NCBI GenBank assembly: GCA_913055635.1 | Contig: CAJXLK010000007.1 | Span: 51,846-115,845, forward strand | Source of the DNA: an uncultured Bacteroidota bacterium | Lineage (GTDB): Bacteria; Bacteroidota; Bacteroidia; Bacteroidales; UBA12077 | Direction: 5' to 3' | Length of the DNA stretch: 64,000 nucleotides | Position numbers and translations under genes: made by a program | Shown: one piece after another, positions 29,832 to 40,700 of the stretch | Layout of the letters: every line of letters starts with the position of its first letter | Position numbering within the stretch: the stretch's first letter is position 1 | The notes under the pieces: generated by a model | The model's input: the letters and a program-made list of their open reading frames with translations, nothing else | Told to the model about the DNA's origin: nothing | The model's database searches: none

Positions 29832-30614
29832 ATGAAATTACCGATATATCAGCTTGATGTTTTCACCAACAACATTTTTGAAGGCAATCCGGCCTCGGTG
29901 GTGGTCATGGATGAGTGCATCGACCAGCAATTGATGCAGCAGATTGCCATGGAAAACAACCAGTCGGAGACGGCTTTCATCAAGAAAGAAGAAGATTATT
30001 ACAAAATAAGGTGGTTCACGCCTACCGTTGAGGTGGATCTTTGCGGGCATGCCACCCTGGCTTCAGCGCATGTGGTATTGTATAATCTGGAGCCCCGGTT
30101 GCAGGAGGTAACCTTTCACTCGACCCATTATCAGCTCACCATTCGTAAGGAAGAGGACAACCTGGCCATGACCCTGCCTACGGCGTCCTATCAGAAAGTT
30201 GAGGCCCCGGGCAAGCTGATCAAGGGGTTGGGCAAGACCCCGCAGGAGGTTTACCTGGCCGACGATTATATGGCCGTTTTTGAAGAGACCAAAGACATCA
30301 TGGAGATGGAGCCCGATTTCACCCAGCTCAGGCAGTTGGATTGCCGGGGCATCATCGTAACAGCCCCCGGGCACAACAGCGATTTTGTCTCGCGGTTTTT
30401 TGCCCCCTCCATTGGTGTGAATGAAGACCCGGTAACCGGTTCAGCCCATACCAAATTAACCCCTTACTGGGCCAGGCGTTTGAACAAAAGCGAACTCACT
30501 GCCGAACAGCTCTCCCAGCGGGGTGGCAGAATGATCTGCCGCCAGAAAGGCAAAGACACTGAATTGCTGGGACATGGCCGCGTCTATATGCAGGGACACA
30601 TCCAGACCAAATAG
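29832..30614 (+). CDS. PhzF-family isomerase/epimerase
   Basis: The protein has 260 residues. The N-terminal QLDVFTNNIFEGNPASVV, the catalytic Glu in NNQSETAF, DLCGHATLA and GVNEDPVTGSAHT are hallmarks of the diaminopimelate-epimerase-like PhzF fold. Members isomerise small amino-acid-like or phenazine precursors; the substrate of this one is not known. The open frame is longer upstream, but MKLPIYQLDVF is the family start. Confidence 0.9.
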   Translation: MKLPIYQLDVFTNNIFEGNPASVVVMDECIDQQLMQQIAMENNQSETAFIKKEEDYYKIRWFTPTVEVDLCGHATLASAHVVLYNLEPRLQEVTFHSTHYQLTIRKEEDNLAMTLPTASYQKVEAPGKLIKGLGKTPQEVYLADDYMAVFEETKDIMEMEPDFTQLRQLDCRGIIVTAPGHNSDFVSRFFAPSIGVNEDPVTGSAHTKLTPYWARRLNKSELTAEQLSQRGGRMICRQKGKDTELLGHGRVYMQGHIQTK

Positions 30615-30883
30615 GCCGGGAATCGCCCCATCCAAAAGCGAAAGTCTATAGAGCATAGACAATCGAAATAATGGTATAAACATCAAAGGGGGACCCAAAC
30701 ACTAAACCAAAATGCTGAAAAAATATCAAGGTTCCAGGTATTAAAACATTTAAGGGGGAAGAGAACCCATAACAACAGCAGTTTGATCCGCTGCCCTCAA
30801 TTGGTCACGGCTCTTTACACATATTGATATATTCAGTATATTTACCGGTTTCGTATTGTTTTACCCCTCAAATTTGAATCACT

Positions 30884-32089
30884 ATGGCTGCTACAAAAAA
30901 GATCAAAGGTGTTATTGGAATATTAACGGGAGGTGGGGATGTGCCCGGCCTGAACCCAGCTATACGGGCGGTAACCATCAGGGCCCTCCGCGAAGGTTAC
31001 AAGGTGATTGGCCTGCGACGGGGCTGGGCCGGTTTAATGGAATTGGACCGTTCCGCCGATGAAGACGACCCCAACTGCTATATGGAGCTGACTGAAAACG
31101 TGGTCAACAGAGCGGCCCGAACCGGGGGGACTTTCCTGCACAGCTCCCGGGTGAATCCCGGCAAAGTACCCAAGGACAAAGTGCCCACCCAATACCAGGA
31201 TCAGTACCAGGAAGAAGTCAATGACCTGACCCCGGAAGTACTCAAAAACATTGACTACCTCAACATTGATTTCCTCATTCCCGTGGGAGGCGACGACACC
31301 CTTAGCTATGCCGTGCGCCTTTACCGGGAAGGGGTAAAAGTGGTAGGCATTCCCAAGACCATGGACAATGACGTTGCCGGCACCGACTATTGCATCGGCT
31401 TCAGTACTTGTGTAACCCGTACCATCATGATGACCAACATCTTGCGCACCACGGCCGGATCGCATGAACGGGTGATGGTCCTCGAAGTGTTCGGCCGGTA
31501 TGCGGGCTTTACTGCCATGCTCCCGACAATGGCCGGAGCCGCCGACCGATGCGTCATACCTGAACACCGCTTCGACATTGAACACCTCACTGAACTGCTC
31601 ATGAACGACCGCTCCAAACACCCCAGCAACTACTCGGTGGTGCTGGTCTCAGAAGGAGCTATGTTTGAAGGGGGGGAAATGATCTATCAAAACCAGGAAA
31701 AAGACATGTTTGGCCATGCCAAACTCGGTGGCATTGGTGACCTGGTCTCCGATCAGATCAAGAAAATATCGCCCAACTTCAACAACGGCCAAAAAGTAGG
31801 CATCATCAACCAGAAACTGGGATACCTGGTACGCGGGGGCGACCCCGACTCCATTGACTCAATCGTCCCGATGGCCTATGGCAACCTGGCCCTGGACTTA
31901 ATTCTTAATAACCTCCATGGCCGCCTGGTGGTACTCAAACACGGACATTACGACAATGTGCCCATTGAAGTGGTCGGGAGCAAAAGCAAAAATGTCAACG
32001 TGACCGAACATTACAATACCGACAGGCTCCGACCCCAGTACCAGAGCTTCGCCATGAAACCCCTGTTCATCATGACCAGCGAAGTATAA
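30884..32089 (+). CDS. pfp: PPi-dependent type 6-phosphofructokinase
   Basis: The protein has 401 residues. It phosphorylates fructose 6-phosphate. The donor-selecting residues are those of PPi enzymes: GGDD at 135-138 (Asp138 in place of Gly) and PKTMDND at 157-163 (Lys158 in place of Gly). LTGGGDVPGLN (about 14-24) binds the phosphates. Length is near that of short-type PFPs. The reaction is reversible, which suits energy-saving glycolysis in anaerobes. A REP-like palindrome follows. Confidence 0.9.
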   Translation: MAATKKIKGVIGILTGGGDVPGLNPAIRAVTIRALREGYKVIGLRRGWAGLMELDRSADEDDPNCYMELTENVVNRAARTGGTFLHSSRVNPGKVPKDKVPTQYQDQYQEEVNDLTPEVLKNIDYLNIDFLIPVGGDDTLSYAVRLYREGVKVVGIPKTMDNDVAGTDYCIGFSTCVTRTIMMTNILRTTAGSHERVMVLEVFGRYAGFTAMLPTMAGAADRCVIPEHRFDIEHLTELLMNDRSKHPSNYSVVLVSEGAMFEGGEMIYQNQEKDMFGHAKLGGIGDLVSDQIKKISPNFNNGQKVGIINQKLGYLVRGGDPDSIDSIVPMAYGNLALDLILNNLHGRLVVLKHGHYDNVPIEVVGSKSKNVNVTEHYNTDRLRPQYQSFAMKPLFIMTSEV

Positions 32090-32097
32090 AATTTTAA

Positions 32098-32129
32098 CCC
32101 CCGCTTAGCGGACCCCGCTAAGCGGGGTT
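32098..32129. repeat. Palindrome pair at convergent gene ends
   Basis: One imperfect (32098-32111) and one perfect copy (32113-32127, ccccgctaagcgggg) of the same palindrome as at 14.7 and 44 kb lie between the pfp stop and the stop of the THX gene. It may serve as a terminator for both. Confidence 0.85.
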
Positions 32130-32137
32130 GCCATTCA

Positions 32138-32335
32138 TTACTTAGAGGAACCCGAGGCGGTGTCCTTATCGTCCACCTTTATGTCGGTCATTTGCTCCTT
32201 CAGTTCAGGGGCGTTCCCCTGGGGGTTCTTCTGCAGTGCCCGTTTGCTCATCTGCCGCTTCTTGCGGGGTCTTCTTACGCCATAAGACTTTCTGAACAAC
32301 TTGCCCTTTTTGGTCTTTTGATCTCCTTTTCCCAT
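32138..32335 (-). CDS. 30S ribosomal protein THX
   Basis: The protein has 65 residues and is very basic. The N-terminal GKGDQKTKKGKLFRKSYG and VRRPRKK match the small 30S protein THX of Bacteroidetes, which binds in the head of the 30S subunit. It has an unusual acidic C-terminal tail after residue 40. The gene is short enough to be easily missed. Confidence 0.88.
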   Translation of the reverse strand: MGKGDQKTKKGKLFRKSYGVRRPRKKRQMSKRALQKNPQGNAPELKEQMTDIKVDDKDTASGSSK

Positions 32336-32338
32336 ATA

Positions 32339-32718
32339 ACAATAATTTGAAATTTGATGGTTATCTCATTGATTAAACGGGCTCAAAGGTACAAAATTAT
32401 CAGGATCCTGAAAAGCCGGCCGGGCGGAAGCCTTAAGTTTCCCGATATACCGGATTTACACAAAATCTTCCTGCAAAAGCCCTATCTTTTGAGACATCCC
32501 GAAATCTTTCCCGTAAGCCCCGGGAATGTCGTTGGTCAAGGGGAAGGATCAGGATTTAGAGCCTTAAAGTGAAAACCCCGGTATGGCCGTCGGTCATATG
32601 GAGGCCTCCGGATTACCTCCCATAAAAGGCAAGCTTCAGAGGGGCCACCCATTAAAGCAATTCCCTGTATTTCCTGTCGTCAGGGGGCTGAGGACTTCGA
32701 GCCACAAGGGTTAGTGGA
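32339..32718. other. Gap without a credible gene
   Basis: About 380 bases between the THX start and the folA stop. A 72-codon plus-strand frame at 32354-32572 has no family likeness and no promoter that I can see. Nothing else is supported. Confidence 0.6.
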
Positions 32719-33207
32719 TCAGGATCTGCGCCGGTCAAAGACCAACACCGTAAAGTCATACCGGTGCTCCTGATCGGGGGGATGATAACGGCGCTCAACC
32801 TCTTGCCACTGGTTCTTGTCGATTTCCGGGAAGAAGGTATCTCCTTCCAGCTCGGTGTGGACCAGGGTCAGATAAATGCGCTCGACCCGGGGAAGGGCCA
32901 TGCGGTAGATCTGCTCACCTCCAATAACGAAAGGTTCATCGTCGTCCCGGGCCAGCTGCAAAGCTTCCTCGAGGGAATGAACCACCTTGCACCCCTTGGC
33001 CTGGTAGGCTGGATCGCGGGTGATAACCACATTGGTGCGGTGTGGCAACGGCCTGCCTTGCGACTCAAAGGTTTTGCGCCCCATGATCACGTGATGGCCC
33101 CGGGTGGTTCGCTTGAAGTGCTTCAAATCATCGGGCAAATGCCACAGAAGGGCATTGTTCCTGCCAATGACCCGATTTTCACTGCGCGCTACTATCAATG
33201 AAAGCAT
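32719..33207 (-). CDS. folA: Dihydrofolate reductase
   Basis: The protein has 162 residues, the usual DHFR length. Motifs are LIVARSENRVIGRNNALLWHLPDDLKHF split into the Met20-like loop and the substrate-binding Asp, GRKTFES for NADPH binding and FVIGGEQIY. The frame continues upstream to 33303, but ATG at 33207 gives the family start, 19 bases after the thyA stop. It works with thyA: the synthase makes dihydrofolate and this enzyme restores tetrahydrofolate. Confidence 0.95.
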   Translation of the reverse strand: MLSLIVARSENRVIGRNNALLWHLPDDLKHFKRTTRGHHVIMGRKTFESQGRPLPHRTNVVITRDPAYQAKGCKVVHSLEEALQLARDDDEPFVIGGEQIYRMALPRVERIYLTLVHTELEGDTFFPEIDKNQWQEVERRYHPPDQEHRYDFTVLVFDRRRS

Positions 33208-33226
33208 AACATCCAAGGGTTTAAAT

Positions 33227-34021
33227 TCAGACAGAAACTTCGCCTTTAATGGGTGGATGCGGGTTGTAATTCTCCAGGGTAAAATCCGGGTAATCAAAAT
33301 CAAAGAGATCCGTTTTTTCCGGATTCAGCCGCATGGTGGGCAACGGCATGGGCTCCCTCGACAGTTGCAGCCGCACCTGATCCAGGTGATTCAGGTAGAT
33401 GTGGGCGTCACCCAGGGTATGGATGAACTCGTTAGCCTCCAAACCAGTAGCCCGGGCCATCATCATCGTTAAAAGGGCATATGAGGCAATGTTGAAGGGC
33501 ACCCCGAGAAACAGGTCGGCACTGCGCTGGTAAAGCTGACAGGATAGTTTGCCATCGACCACATAAAACTGAAACAAGATGTGGCAGGGCGGCAGGTTCA
33601 TGTTATCCAGATCCCCCACATTCCAGGCACTTATAATGTGACGCCGCGAATGGGGATTATCCCTGATCGAATCCCGCACCTGGGTGATCTGATCCACATA
33701 ACCTCCGTCGGGCCTGGGCCAGCTGCGCCACTGGTAACCATAAATGTGCCCCAGATCTCCGTTCTCATCAGCCCAGGGATTCCAAATGCGTACCTTGTGG
33801 TTTTTCAGGTATTCGATGTTGGTATCGCCCCGCAAAAACCAAAGCAATTCATATATAACCGACTTCAGATGTACTTTCTTGGTGGTTAGCAGCGGAAAAC
33901 CTTCCTGAAGGTTGAACCGTAGCTGATAACCAAACGTGCTGATGGTGCCCGTGCCGGTGCGGTCCGACTTTCGCGCCCCGTTCTCCAAGACATGATCCAA
34001 TAGGTTGAGGTACTGTTGCAT
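33227..34021 (-). CDS. thyA: Thymidylate synthase
   Basis: The protein has 264 residues, the same length as E. coli ThyA. It methylates dUMP to dTMP with methylene-tetrahydrofolate. The nucleophile is Cys146 in [19 protein letters not shown] and [19 protein letters not shown] are also clear. It is co-transcribed with folA. Confidence 0.97.
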   Translation of the reverse strand: MQQYLNLLDHVLENGARKSDRTGTGTISTFGYQLRFNLQEGFPLLTTKKVHLKSVIYELLWFLRGDTNIEYLKNHKVRIWNPWADENGDLGHIYGYQWRSWPRPDGGYVDQITQVRDSIRDNPHSRRHIISAWNVGDLDNMNLPPCHILFQFYVVDGKLSCQLYQRSADLFLGVPFNIASYALLTMMMARATGLEANEFIHTLGDAHIYLNHLDQVRLQLSREPMPLPTMRLNPEKTDLFDFDYPDFTLENYNPHPPIKGEVSV

Positions 34022-34181
34022 AGGACAAAATTTTGGTTGTCTTCCCCGGGTTAAAAATAATAAATCTCGGGGAAGATGATCCGCCTTTCCGGGATTTTAT
34101 CGTCAACCATACAAAGCCTAACATTTAACCGCCAATCCCCTAAAAACAACCGGCCTTCCCGGAATTTATTCCAATCCCCTC

Positions 34182-34295
34182 AGGTGCCATTGCGTGTGAC
34201 AGAAACCATTGCGGGCGTCGGGTGCCATCACGGGCGTCAAATGCCATTGCATGTGTCGGGTCCCATTGCGGGCGTCAGGTGCCATCGCGGGATTC
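34182..34295. repeat. Six tandem units of 19 bases
   Basis: Six consecutive 19-base units, of the type gggtgccattgcgggcgtc with 2-6 changes each, run from 34182 to 34295. They sit in the gap between thyA and the efflux regulator. 19 is not a multiple of three, and no gene covers them. Confidence 0.85.
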
Positions 34296-34462
34296 TGCCC
34301 GGCAATGCCGAGATAAAACCAAATCCAGGCCCGGGCCGTCAAACGCTTCCCCATAAAAAAAACACAAAATTCCCATCCCCCTTCAGGGATCCCTTTCTCC
34401 CGGGTATAATTGGAGATAAGCACAAAATAAAATTCGACTTTTTGAAAAAAATGTTCGAAAAA

Positions 34463-34493
34463 TTTGCCTCCCCGTTCCCATTTTGTACCTTTG
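34463..34493 (+). promoter_or_regulatory. Promoter of the efflux operon
   Basis: TTTG at 34463-34466 and TACCTTTG at 34486-34493 match the Bacteroidetes consensus with a 19-base spacer. The tetR-type start is 34 bases after the -7 element. Many TetR repressors regulate their own operon, but no clear operator palindrome was identified here. Confidence 0.72.
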
Positions 34494-34527
34494 AACCAAT
34501 CGAATCAAATGTTCAAAAATTCTAATC

Positions 34528-35130
34528 ATGGCCCAGTCCCCCCAAAGACGGGAAAACATCAAAGAACATATCGTCTCGATAGCCACCAGCATCTTCAGCA
34601 AATTTGGCTTTAAAAAGACGACCATCGACGACATTGCCAGCAAGCTGGGGAAAGGGAAAAGCTCCATTTACTACTATTTCCGCAGCAAAGAGGAGATCTA
34701 CAAAGAGGTTCTTCACAAAGAGATGAACATCCTCAACGAGGAAATTCACCGAAAAGTCATGGATACCTCCGACAATCCGAAGGACAAGCTGCGGAACTAT
34801 GTGCTGACCCGGATGCAATACCTCCAGGAACTGGTCAATTTCAATGAAGCCCTGCGGAACGATTACCTGCAGAATTTTGCCTTTGTTGAAAAGATCCGCG
34901 AACACTATGATCAGCAGGAGCACAATATGATCCGTCAGATCCTTCAAGAAGGAGTAGATAAGGAGGTATTCACCCTCAGGGACCTGGAATTTGCTGCCAT
35001 GACGTTTGTAACGGCCATGAAAGGCCTGGAGCTGGCCTTGTTCATCAAGAATCAATATTCATTCGAAGAGTTGCGCGAGCGGCTCGATGAGATGCTGCGC
35101 ATCCTCTATTACGGACTGGTAAAGCGATAA
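34528..35130 (+). CDS. TetR-family regulator of the efflux operon
   Basis: The protein has 200 residues. The N-terminal helix-turn-helix is clear (ENIKEHIVSIATSIFSKFG, then KTTIDDIASKLGKGKSSIYYYF), and the C-terminal ligand domain is all-helical. It is the first gene of a unit with a TolC-like protein, an adaptor and an RND pump, so it probably represses that pump until an inducer binds. Confidence 0.92.
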   Translation: MAQSPQRRENIKEHIVSIATSIFSKFGFKKTTIDDIASKLGKGKSSIYYYFRSKEEIYKEVLHKEMNILNEEIHRKVMDTSDNPKDKLRNYVLTRMQYLQELVNFNEALRNDYLQNFAFVEKIREHYDQQEHNMIRQILQEGVDKEVFTLRDLEFAAMTFVTAMKGLELALFIKNQYSFEELRERLDEMLRILYYGLVKR

Positions 35131-35143
35131 AAACACGAAAGTG

Positions 35144-36667
35144 ATGAGATACACCATGAAAGACCCCACAAAGCCACTGCTCTGGCTTATGGTTTTGCTG
35201 TTGAGCAGCGGGAACCTGCTAAGCCAGGAAGAGTACACCCTGCAGGAATGCCGCCAGCTGGCACTGGAAAACAACAAAAAAATTGCCATTGCCCGGGAGA
35301 ATCAAAATGCGGCACAATCCATGAAAAAATCGGCCGAAACGCTTTTTTACCCGAATATAAGTTTCAACGGGGGTTATTACCGGATGAATAAAGAACTGAG
35401 CCTATTCAACCAAAACATGTTTCTGCCGGTTGTCCCGCATGAAGCTTATCAAAACGGGCTTTCCTCACTGAATCCCCAGAGCAATCCTGATTTGGTAAGA
35501 GAGACGTTTGTCACCCAGGAGATCAATGGGGTACCCGTGCCCATTGAGGATCCCAAGACCGGCGAGCCGATGTTCGATCGTTATGCCATGTTGCCCAAGG
35601 AGGAAGCGAAGCTGGACTTACAGAACATCTTCTTCGGCAACCTGGGCATCAAGCAGCCCATTTACATGGGCGGCAAAATTCGCCATACCAATGCCATGGC
35701 CGAACACAGCCAGCAAATGCTGCAGGCCAAAACGAAGATCAGCCAGGCAGAAGTACTTCTCAAGACAGATGAGCGCTACTGGAAGGTGGTTTCACTCAAG
35801 GAAAAGGTCACACTGGCCCGTGATTATCTCAAGCGCATTGACACCCTGTTGCATGATGTGGAGAACCTCCACCAGGAAGGGCTGGTCACCAACAACAAGG
35901 TGATGCGGGTTAAGGTAAAGAAAAACAAGATTGAACTGAAGCTGATGAAGGCCCAAAACGGGTTAAAGCTGGCCCGCATGGCCCTGAACCAGAGCATTGG
36001 CATGCCCCTTGACACGGTGGTCCAGCTGGCCGATTCCCTTGGGCAGGTCAGGCAACTCAAAAATCCGGCCACATATCGGCAGCAGGCCGTCAACCAGCGG
36101 CCGGAGCTGGAAGCCCTTCAGCAGGGGGTAGAAGTAGCCCGCTCGGGAAAAAAGCTGATGAAATCCAGGTATTTGCCCAACATAGGGCTGACGGCCAATT
36201 ATACTGTGAGCAATCCCAATCCCTGGAACGGCTTTGAAAGCGAATTCGGAGGCGACATCAACCTCGGGGTTTTTGTAAACATACCCATCTACAACTGGGG
36301 CGAACGCAAACACACCATGCAGGCGGCCGAACACCGAAAGCGGGCCAAGGTGAAGAAACTGGAACAGACCCGCGAGTTGGTCTCGATGGAAGTAAAAAAG
36401 GCCATATTTAATTACAACGAATCGGTAAAAAAGGTAGAAATGACCCAATCGTCGCTGGACCAGGCCAAAGAAAACCTGGAGCTGACCCGCGACAATTTCG
36501 ATGAAGGCATGGCTAAGACGGCCGATGTCCTGGAAGCCCAATCGATGTGGCAGGAGGCCTATGCCGACTACATAGAGGCAGCCACCCAATACCGCATTGA
36601 AAAAACCAAATTGTTGAAGGCTTCCGGCCAATTATCCAATCAAGTAAAAAATCAAACCCAACAATGA
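35144..36667 (+). CDS. TolC-like outer-membrane efflux protein
   Basis: The protein has about 507 residues. A signal peptide (about 5-28, ending LLSQ) is followed by two OEP repeats with YTLQECRQLALENNKKIAIA at the start and coiled-coil helices. LGVFVNIPIYNWG marks the second beta part. It forms the outer channel of the tripartite pump. A GTG three bases upstream is another possible start. It overlaps the adaptor gene by 4 bases (ATGA). Confidence 0.92.
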   Translation: MRYTMKDPTKPLLWLMVLLLSSGNLLSQEEYTLQECRQLALENNKKIAIARENQNAAQSMKKSAETLFYPNISFNGGYYRMNKELSLFNQNMFLPVVPHEAYQNGLSSLNPQSNPDLVRETFVTQEINGVPVPIEDPKTGEPMFDRYAMLPKEEAKLDLQNIFFGNLGIKQPIYMGGKIRHTNAMAEHSQQMLQAKTKISQAEVLLKTDERYWKVVSLKEKVTLARDYLKRIDTLLHDVENLHQEGLVTNNKVMRVKVKKNKIELKLMKAQNGLKLARMALNQSIGMPLDTVVQLADSLGQVRQLKNPATYRQQAVNQRPELEALQQGVEVARSGKKLMKSRYLPNIGLTANYTVSNPNPWNGFESEFGGDINLGVFVNIPIYNWGERKHTMQAAEHRKRAKVKKLEQTRELVSMEVKKAIFNYNESVKKVEMTQSSLDQAKENLELTRDNFDEGMAKTADVLEAQSMWQEAYADYIEAATQYRIEKTKLLKASGQLSNQVKNQTQQ

Positions 36668-37716
36668 TGAAGATACCGTATTCCCTGATCGCAATGACCA
36701 TCGGGTTGATGCTGGCCGGCTGCAGCCAGTCGCCGCAACAATCCGGGAAGCAGGAACAAAGTGCCCAACCCGTAACCACAGTGAGCTCGGAGGAACAGAC
36801 CTATCATCCGTGGCTCAGTTATGGAGCCACCGCCTATGCCTACCGGGAGGCAAACCTGGGAACGGCCCTTCCAGGGCGGGTTGAAAAAATTCACTACCCG
36901 GAAGGGGCCCGGGTTGAAGAAGGTGATTTGCTGGTAGATCTTTCTGCCGAACTTTATGCCCAGGCACTGGCTGAGAAAAAAAGCCTGAAGAAGGACTTTG
37001 AGCGGGTGGCCCGCCTGAGGGAAAAGGGCAGCGTTACCCAGCAGAAGTACGATCATGTGAAGGCCAAATACAAGGCGGCCAAAGCCAAAGCCCGAATGAT
37101 GCGGGAAAACTGCCAGATCACTGCGCCTTTTGACGGGACCATCGTGGATTACCTGGTCAAGGAGGGCGAAAATTTCCTGTTCTCGCCCAGCCTGAAGGCA
37201 GGATACTCTCACACCTCCGGTATTGTCCAACTCATGCATCTTGAGCGGCTCAAGATGGAAGCCGATGTAAACGAAAAAGAACTTCCCCTTTTAGAGGAAG
37301 GCCAGCAGGCAAAAGTGGTTTTCGACGCCCTGCCCGATACCACCATCCGCGGAGAAGTTACCCACATCGACCCCATACTCTCCACCTCCAGCCATACCGC
37401 CAAGGTGGAGGTAACGATCAACAACCCCGACCATGATCTTAAACCCGGCATGTATGCCCAGATGCAGATTCGCATGCCCGAGACCACCCATGTCTTTGTG
37501 CCCGTCAATGCCATTTACCGGCAACCCGGAACAGGCAATGACTATGTGTTCATCGTCGAAAACAACCAGGCCCGGCGCAAACCCATTGAACGGCTGCGCA
37601 CCCGCGGCAAAAAAGTGGCCGTTGAAGGCATCGCAGCCAACAAGCCCGTTGTGGTTCACGGAAAAAACAAACTCAATGACGGCGATCCGGTTCAGGTAAC
37701 CGGCAATCCCTCGTAA
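36664..37716 (+). CDS. RND efflux periplasmic adaptor (membrane fusion) lipoprotein
   Basis: The protein has 350 residues. A lipoprotein signal ends in LAGCSQ (Cys about residue 20). Lipoyl-like, hairpin and beta-barrel segments follow: GTALPGRVEKIHYPEGARVEEGDLLV (split half-lipoyl motifs), CQITAPFDGTIVDYLVKEGE and the barrel at MEADVNEKELPLLEEG. It joins the RND pump to the TolC-like channel. Confidence 0.92.
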   Translation: MMKIPYSLIAMTIGLMLAGCSQSPQQSGKQEQSAQPVTTVSSEEQTYHPWLSYGATAYAYREANLGTALPGRVEKIHYPEGARVEEGDLLVDLSAELYAQALAEKKSLKKDFERVARLREKGSVTQQKYDHVKAKYKAAKAKARMMRENCQITAPFDGTIVDYLVKEGENFLFSPSLKAGYSHTSGIVQLMHLERLKMEADVNEKELPLLEEGQQAKVVFDALPDTTIRGEVTHIDPILSTSSHTAKVEVTINNPDHDLKPGMYAQMQIRMPETTHVFVPVNAIYRQPGTGNDYVFIVENNQARRKPIERLRTRGKKVAVEGIAANKPVVVHGKNKLNDGDPVQVTGNPS

Positions 37717-37750
37717 TCTAAAGCTTCACCCTAAAAGCACGTAAACGATT

Positions 37751-40700
37751 ATGAACCTACCAAAACGATCAGTCAACAGACCGGTGGCAACCAGCATGGC
37801 CTTTATGGCGGTCTTGCTCTTTGGACTGGTCTCCCTGAATAAACTGCCCCTGGATATCATGCCCGAGATGGAGTTGCCCACCCTTACGGTGATGACCGTT
37901 TATCCGGGGGCCTCGGCAGAAGAAGTGGAGGAGCAGGTCACCAAACCCCTGGAAGAACTCCTGGCCGGCACCGAAAACCTGCAGGAACTTCAATCCAATT
38001 CAAAAGAAAACGTATCATTCATATCCCTGCAATTCAACTGGGGGGCAAACATCACCGAAGCATCGAACAGCGCCCGCGACCTGATCGAGCTGGCCAAAAG
38101 AGACCTGCCGGATGACGCCCAGAGCCCGGTGATATACAAGGTCAACTCCTCGATGTTCCCGGTGCTGGTTTACGGCATCTCGGCAGAAGAAAACTACGAC
38201 GGGATCAATGAGATCATCAAGGATGATATTGCCAGTCCCCTGAAAAAGATCGAAGGTGTTGGATCGGTCATCTACGTGGGGCAGCCCGAGAGAGAAATCA
38301 AGATACACGTGAAGCCCGAAAAGCTTCAGGCCTATAACCTGGCCATCGATGAAATGGCAACCATCCTGAAGTCAGAAAATGTGAATATCCCGGGCGGGAA
38401 CATTAAAGTAGGGACCCGCGATTTCTCGGTTCGTGTCCCGGCTCAGTTTGAATCAACCGATGAAATCCGCAATATACCCCTGATCAATTTCAACGACCGG
38501 ATCATCCACCTGGAGGATGTGGCGACCATTCACGATGGGTTCAAAGACAAAAATGCCTATGCCCGTGACCAGGAAGGCAGGGGCGTAGCCATGATGATCC
38601 AGAAGCAAACCGGGGTGAACACCCTGAACGTGGCCACGGCCGTGCGCGATAAAGTCAGTGAGATCCGCAAGGAGGTGCCCGACGATGTAAAGATCAATGA
38701 GATCATGAACACCGATCAGCTGGTGGTCCACTCCATCAACAACCTGACCAAGACCCTGTGGTGGGCCATGCTGTTCGTAGCCATTGTGGTATTCTTTTTC
38801 CTGAGGAACTGGCGCAACAGTCTGATCGTTTTCCTGACCATCCCCTTCTCTTTGATCTTTGCCTTTATCATCATGTTCCTATCGGGATACACCATCAACA
38901 TCTTCTCGTTGATGGCCCTGATCATTGCCATCGGCATGGTCGTGGACAATGCCATCGTGGTTTTGGAAAACATTGTCCAGCATATTGAACAGGGGGCGCG
39001 GCCCAGGCAGGCATCGATTTTCGGCACCGGGGAGATGGGCATGGCCATCACCGCTTCCACGGCCACTACCCTGATGGTATTCATCCCGATGATCTTTGTT
39101 GGCGGGGTGGTCGGTTTGTTGTTCAAGCAGCTGGCCATTCTCACTTCGGTAACCATGATTGCATCGTTGGTGACCTCCCTTTCACTGACCCCGGCAGTGG
39201 CTTCCCGGTTACTGAAGGGCATCCGCGAAGAACGCCGGAATGCAGAAAAAGGCAGGTTTTATCAATGGAGCGAAAGGGTCTTTAAACGCATCGAAGCTAC
39301 CTATCGCCGATCACTCAATTGGGCGATCAACCACAAAGCTTTCACCTTGATCACGGCCCTGCTGATATTCGCAGTAACCCTATGGGCCGGTAAGCGCCTG
39401 GGTTCTGATTACATACCCCAGTTTGATGCGGGGGATATTGCCGTCGTCATTGAAACGGAAGTGGGTACGCAGGCCAAAGAGACCGACCGGGTGGCCCAGC
39501 AGGTGATGCAGATCGTCAGGGAAAAGGTGCCGGAACTGGTTCCCGGTACATTGGCGGCGGTCAGTGGCCAGACTGAAGACGGAACCCTCAGCTCAGTTGG
39601 TTTCGATGAGGGCAAAAACGTCTCAACCGTCCTGGCTCACCTGACCCTGCCCGGCAAGCGGGAGCGCAGCGCCAAAGAGATCGGCGATGCCCTGCGCGAC
39701 ACCCTTAAAACCATTCCACAAATAGAGAGTTTCCACATCACAGCCGGCAGCCTTCTCTCGCAGGCCATCACTGGCAATGTCAAGCCCATTGAAGTGGAGA
39801 TCACCGGCAACAACTATGAAAAACTCAATGCCACGGCCCGGTCCATCCGCAAAGAAATGGGCCAGATCCGCGGCATGACTGACCTGGAAACGACCATCGA
39901 CGAAGGCAAAGTGGAGGTCCAGGTGATCATCGACAAAGCCAAGGCCAACGACCTGGCCCTGAACACGGCCATGATCGGCAAGCAGATCCGCAGCAGCATC
40001 TATGGCGCTGAAGCCGGCGACCTCACCCAACGGGGCAACGACTATGCCATCAACATCCGCTATGCCCCCGAAGACCGCAACAAGATAGAGGCCATTGAAC
40101 AGATCGTGGTGACCAATCTGCGGGGCGAACAAATACCCCTGAATGCCTTTGCTGAAGTACGCCAGGGGATTGGCCTCCAGGAGATTCACCGCAACAACCA
40201 GCAACGAATCGTTAAAGTGATGGCCAACATCAGGGACATTTCCCTGGGACGCGCCGCCAACAAGGTGCAGGCGCGGATCGATGAGCTCTCCATCCCCCGC
40301 GAAGTGGATGTGAAAATCAGCGGCCAGTACAGCGAACAGCAACAGTCGTTCGATGACCTCTACCTGATCCTGGTGATCGGGGTACTCCTGGTCTATATGG
40401 TCATGGCCGCCCAGTTTGAATCCTTCAAAGATCCGTTCATCATCATGTTCGCCATTCCATTTACTTTTGTGGGCATCATCTGGGCCTTCTTTGCTACCGG
40501 CCTCACCCTGAGCGTTACCACTTTCATCGGGGTGATCATGCTCATGGGCATTGTCGTCAACAACGGCATCGTGCTGGTCGACTACACCAAACTGCTGCGC
40601 AAACGCGGTTATCACCTCTATGATGCCGTTCTCGAAGGAGGAAGAAGCAGAATGAGACCTGTACTGATGACCTCCTTTACCACCATCCTGGCCATGCTGC

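Noticed and set aside
32354..32572. Plus-strand gene of 72 codons
   Set aside because: No family likeness, no promoter and it starts only a few bases from the divergent THX gene; treated as chance.
39623..40615. Long minus-strand frame of 330 codons opposite the RND gene
   Set aside because: It lies wholly inside a clear transporter gene on the other strand; His/Asp-rich composition is typical of an antisense shadow of G+C-balanced coding DNA.
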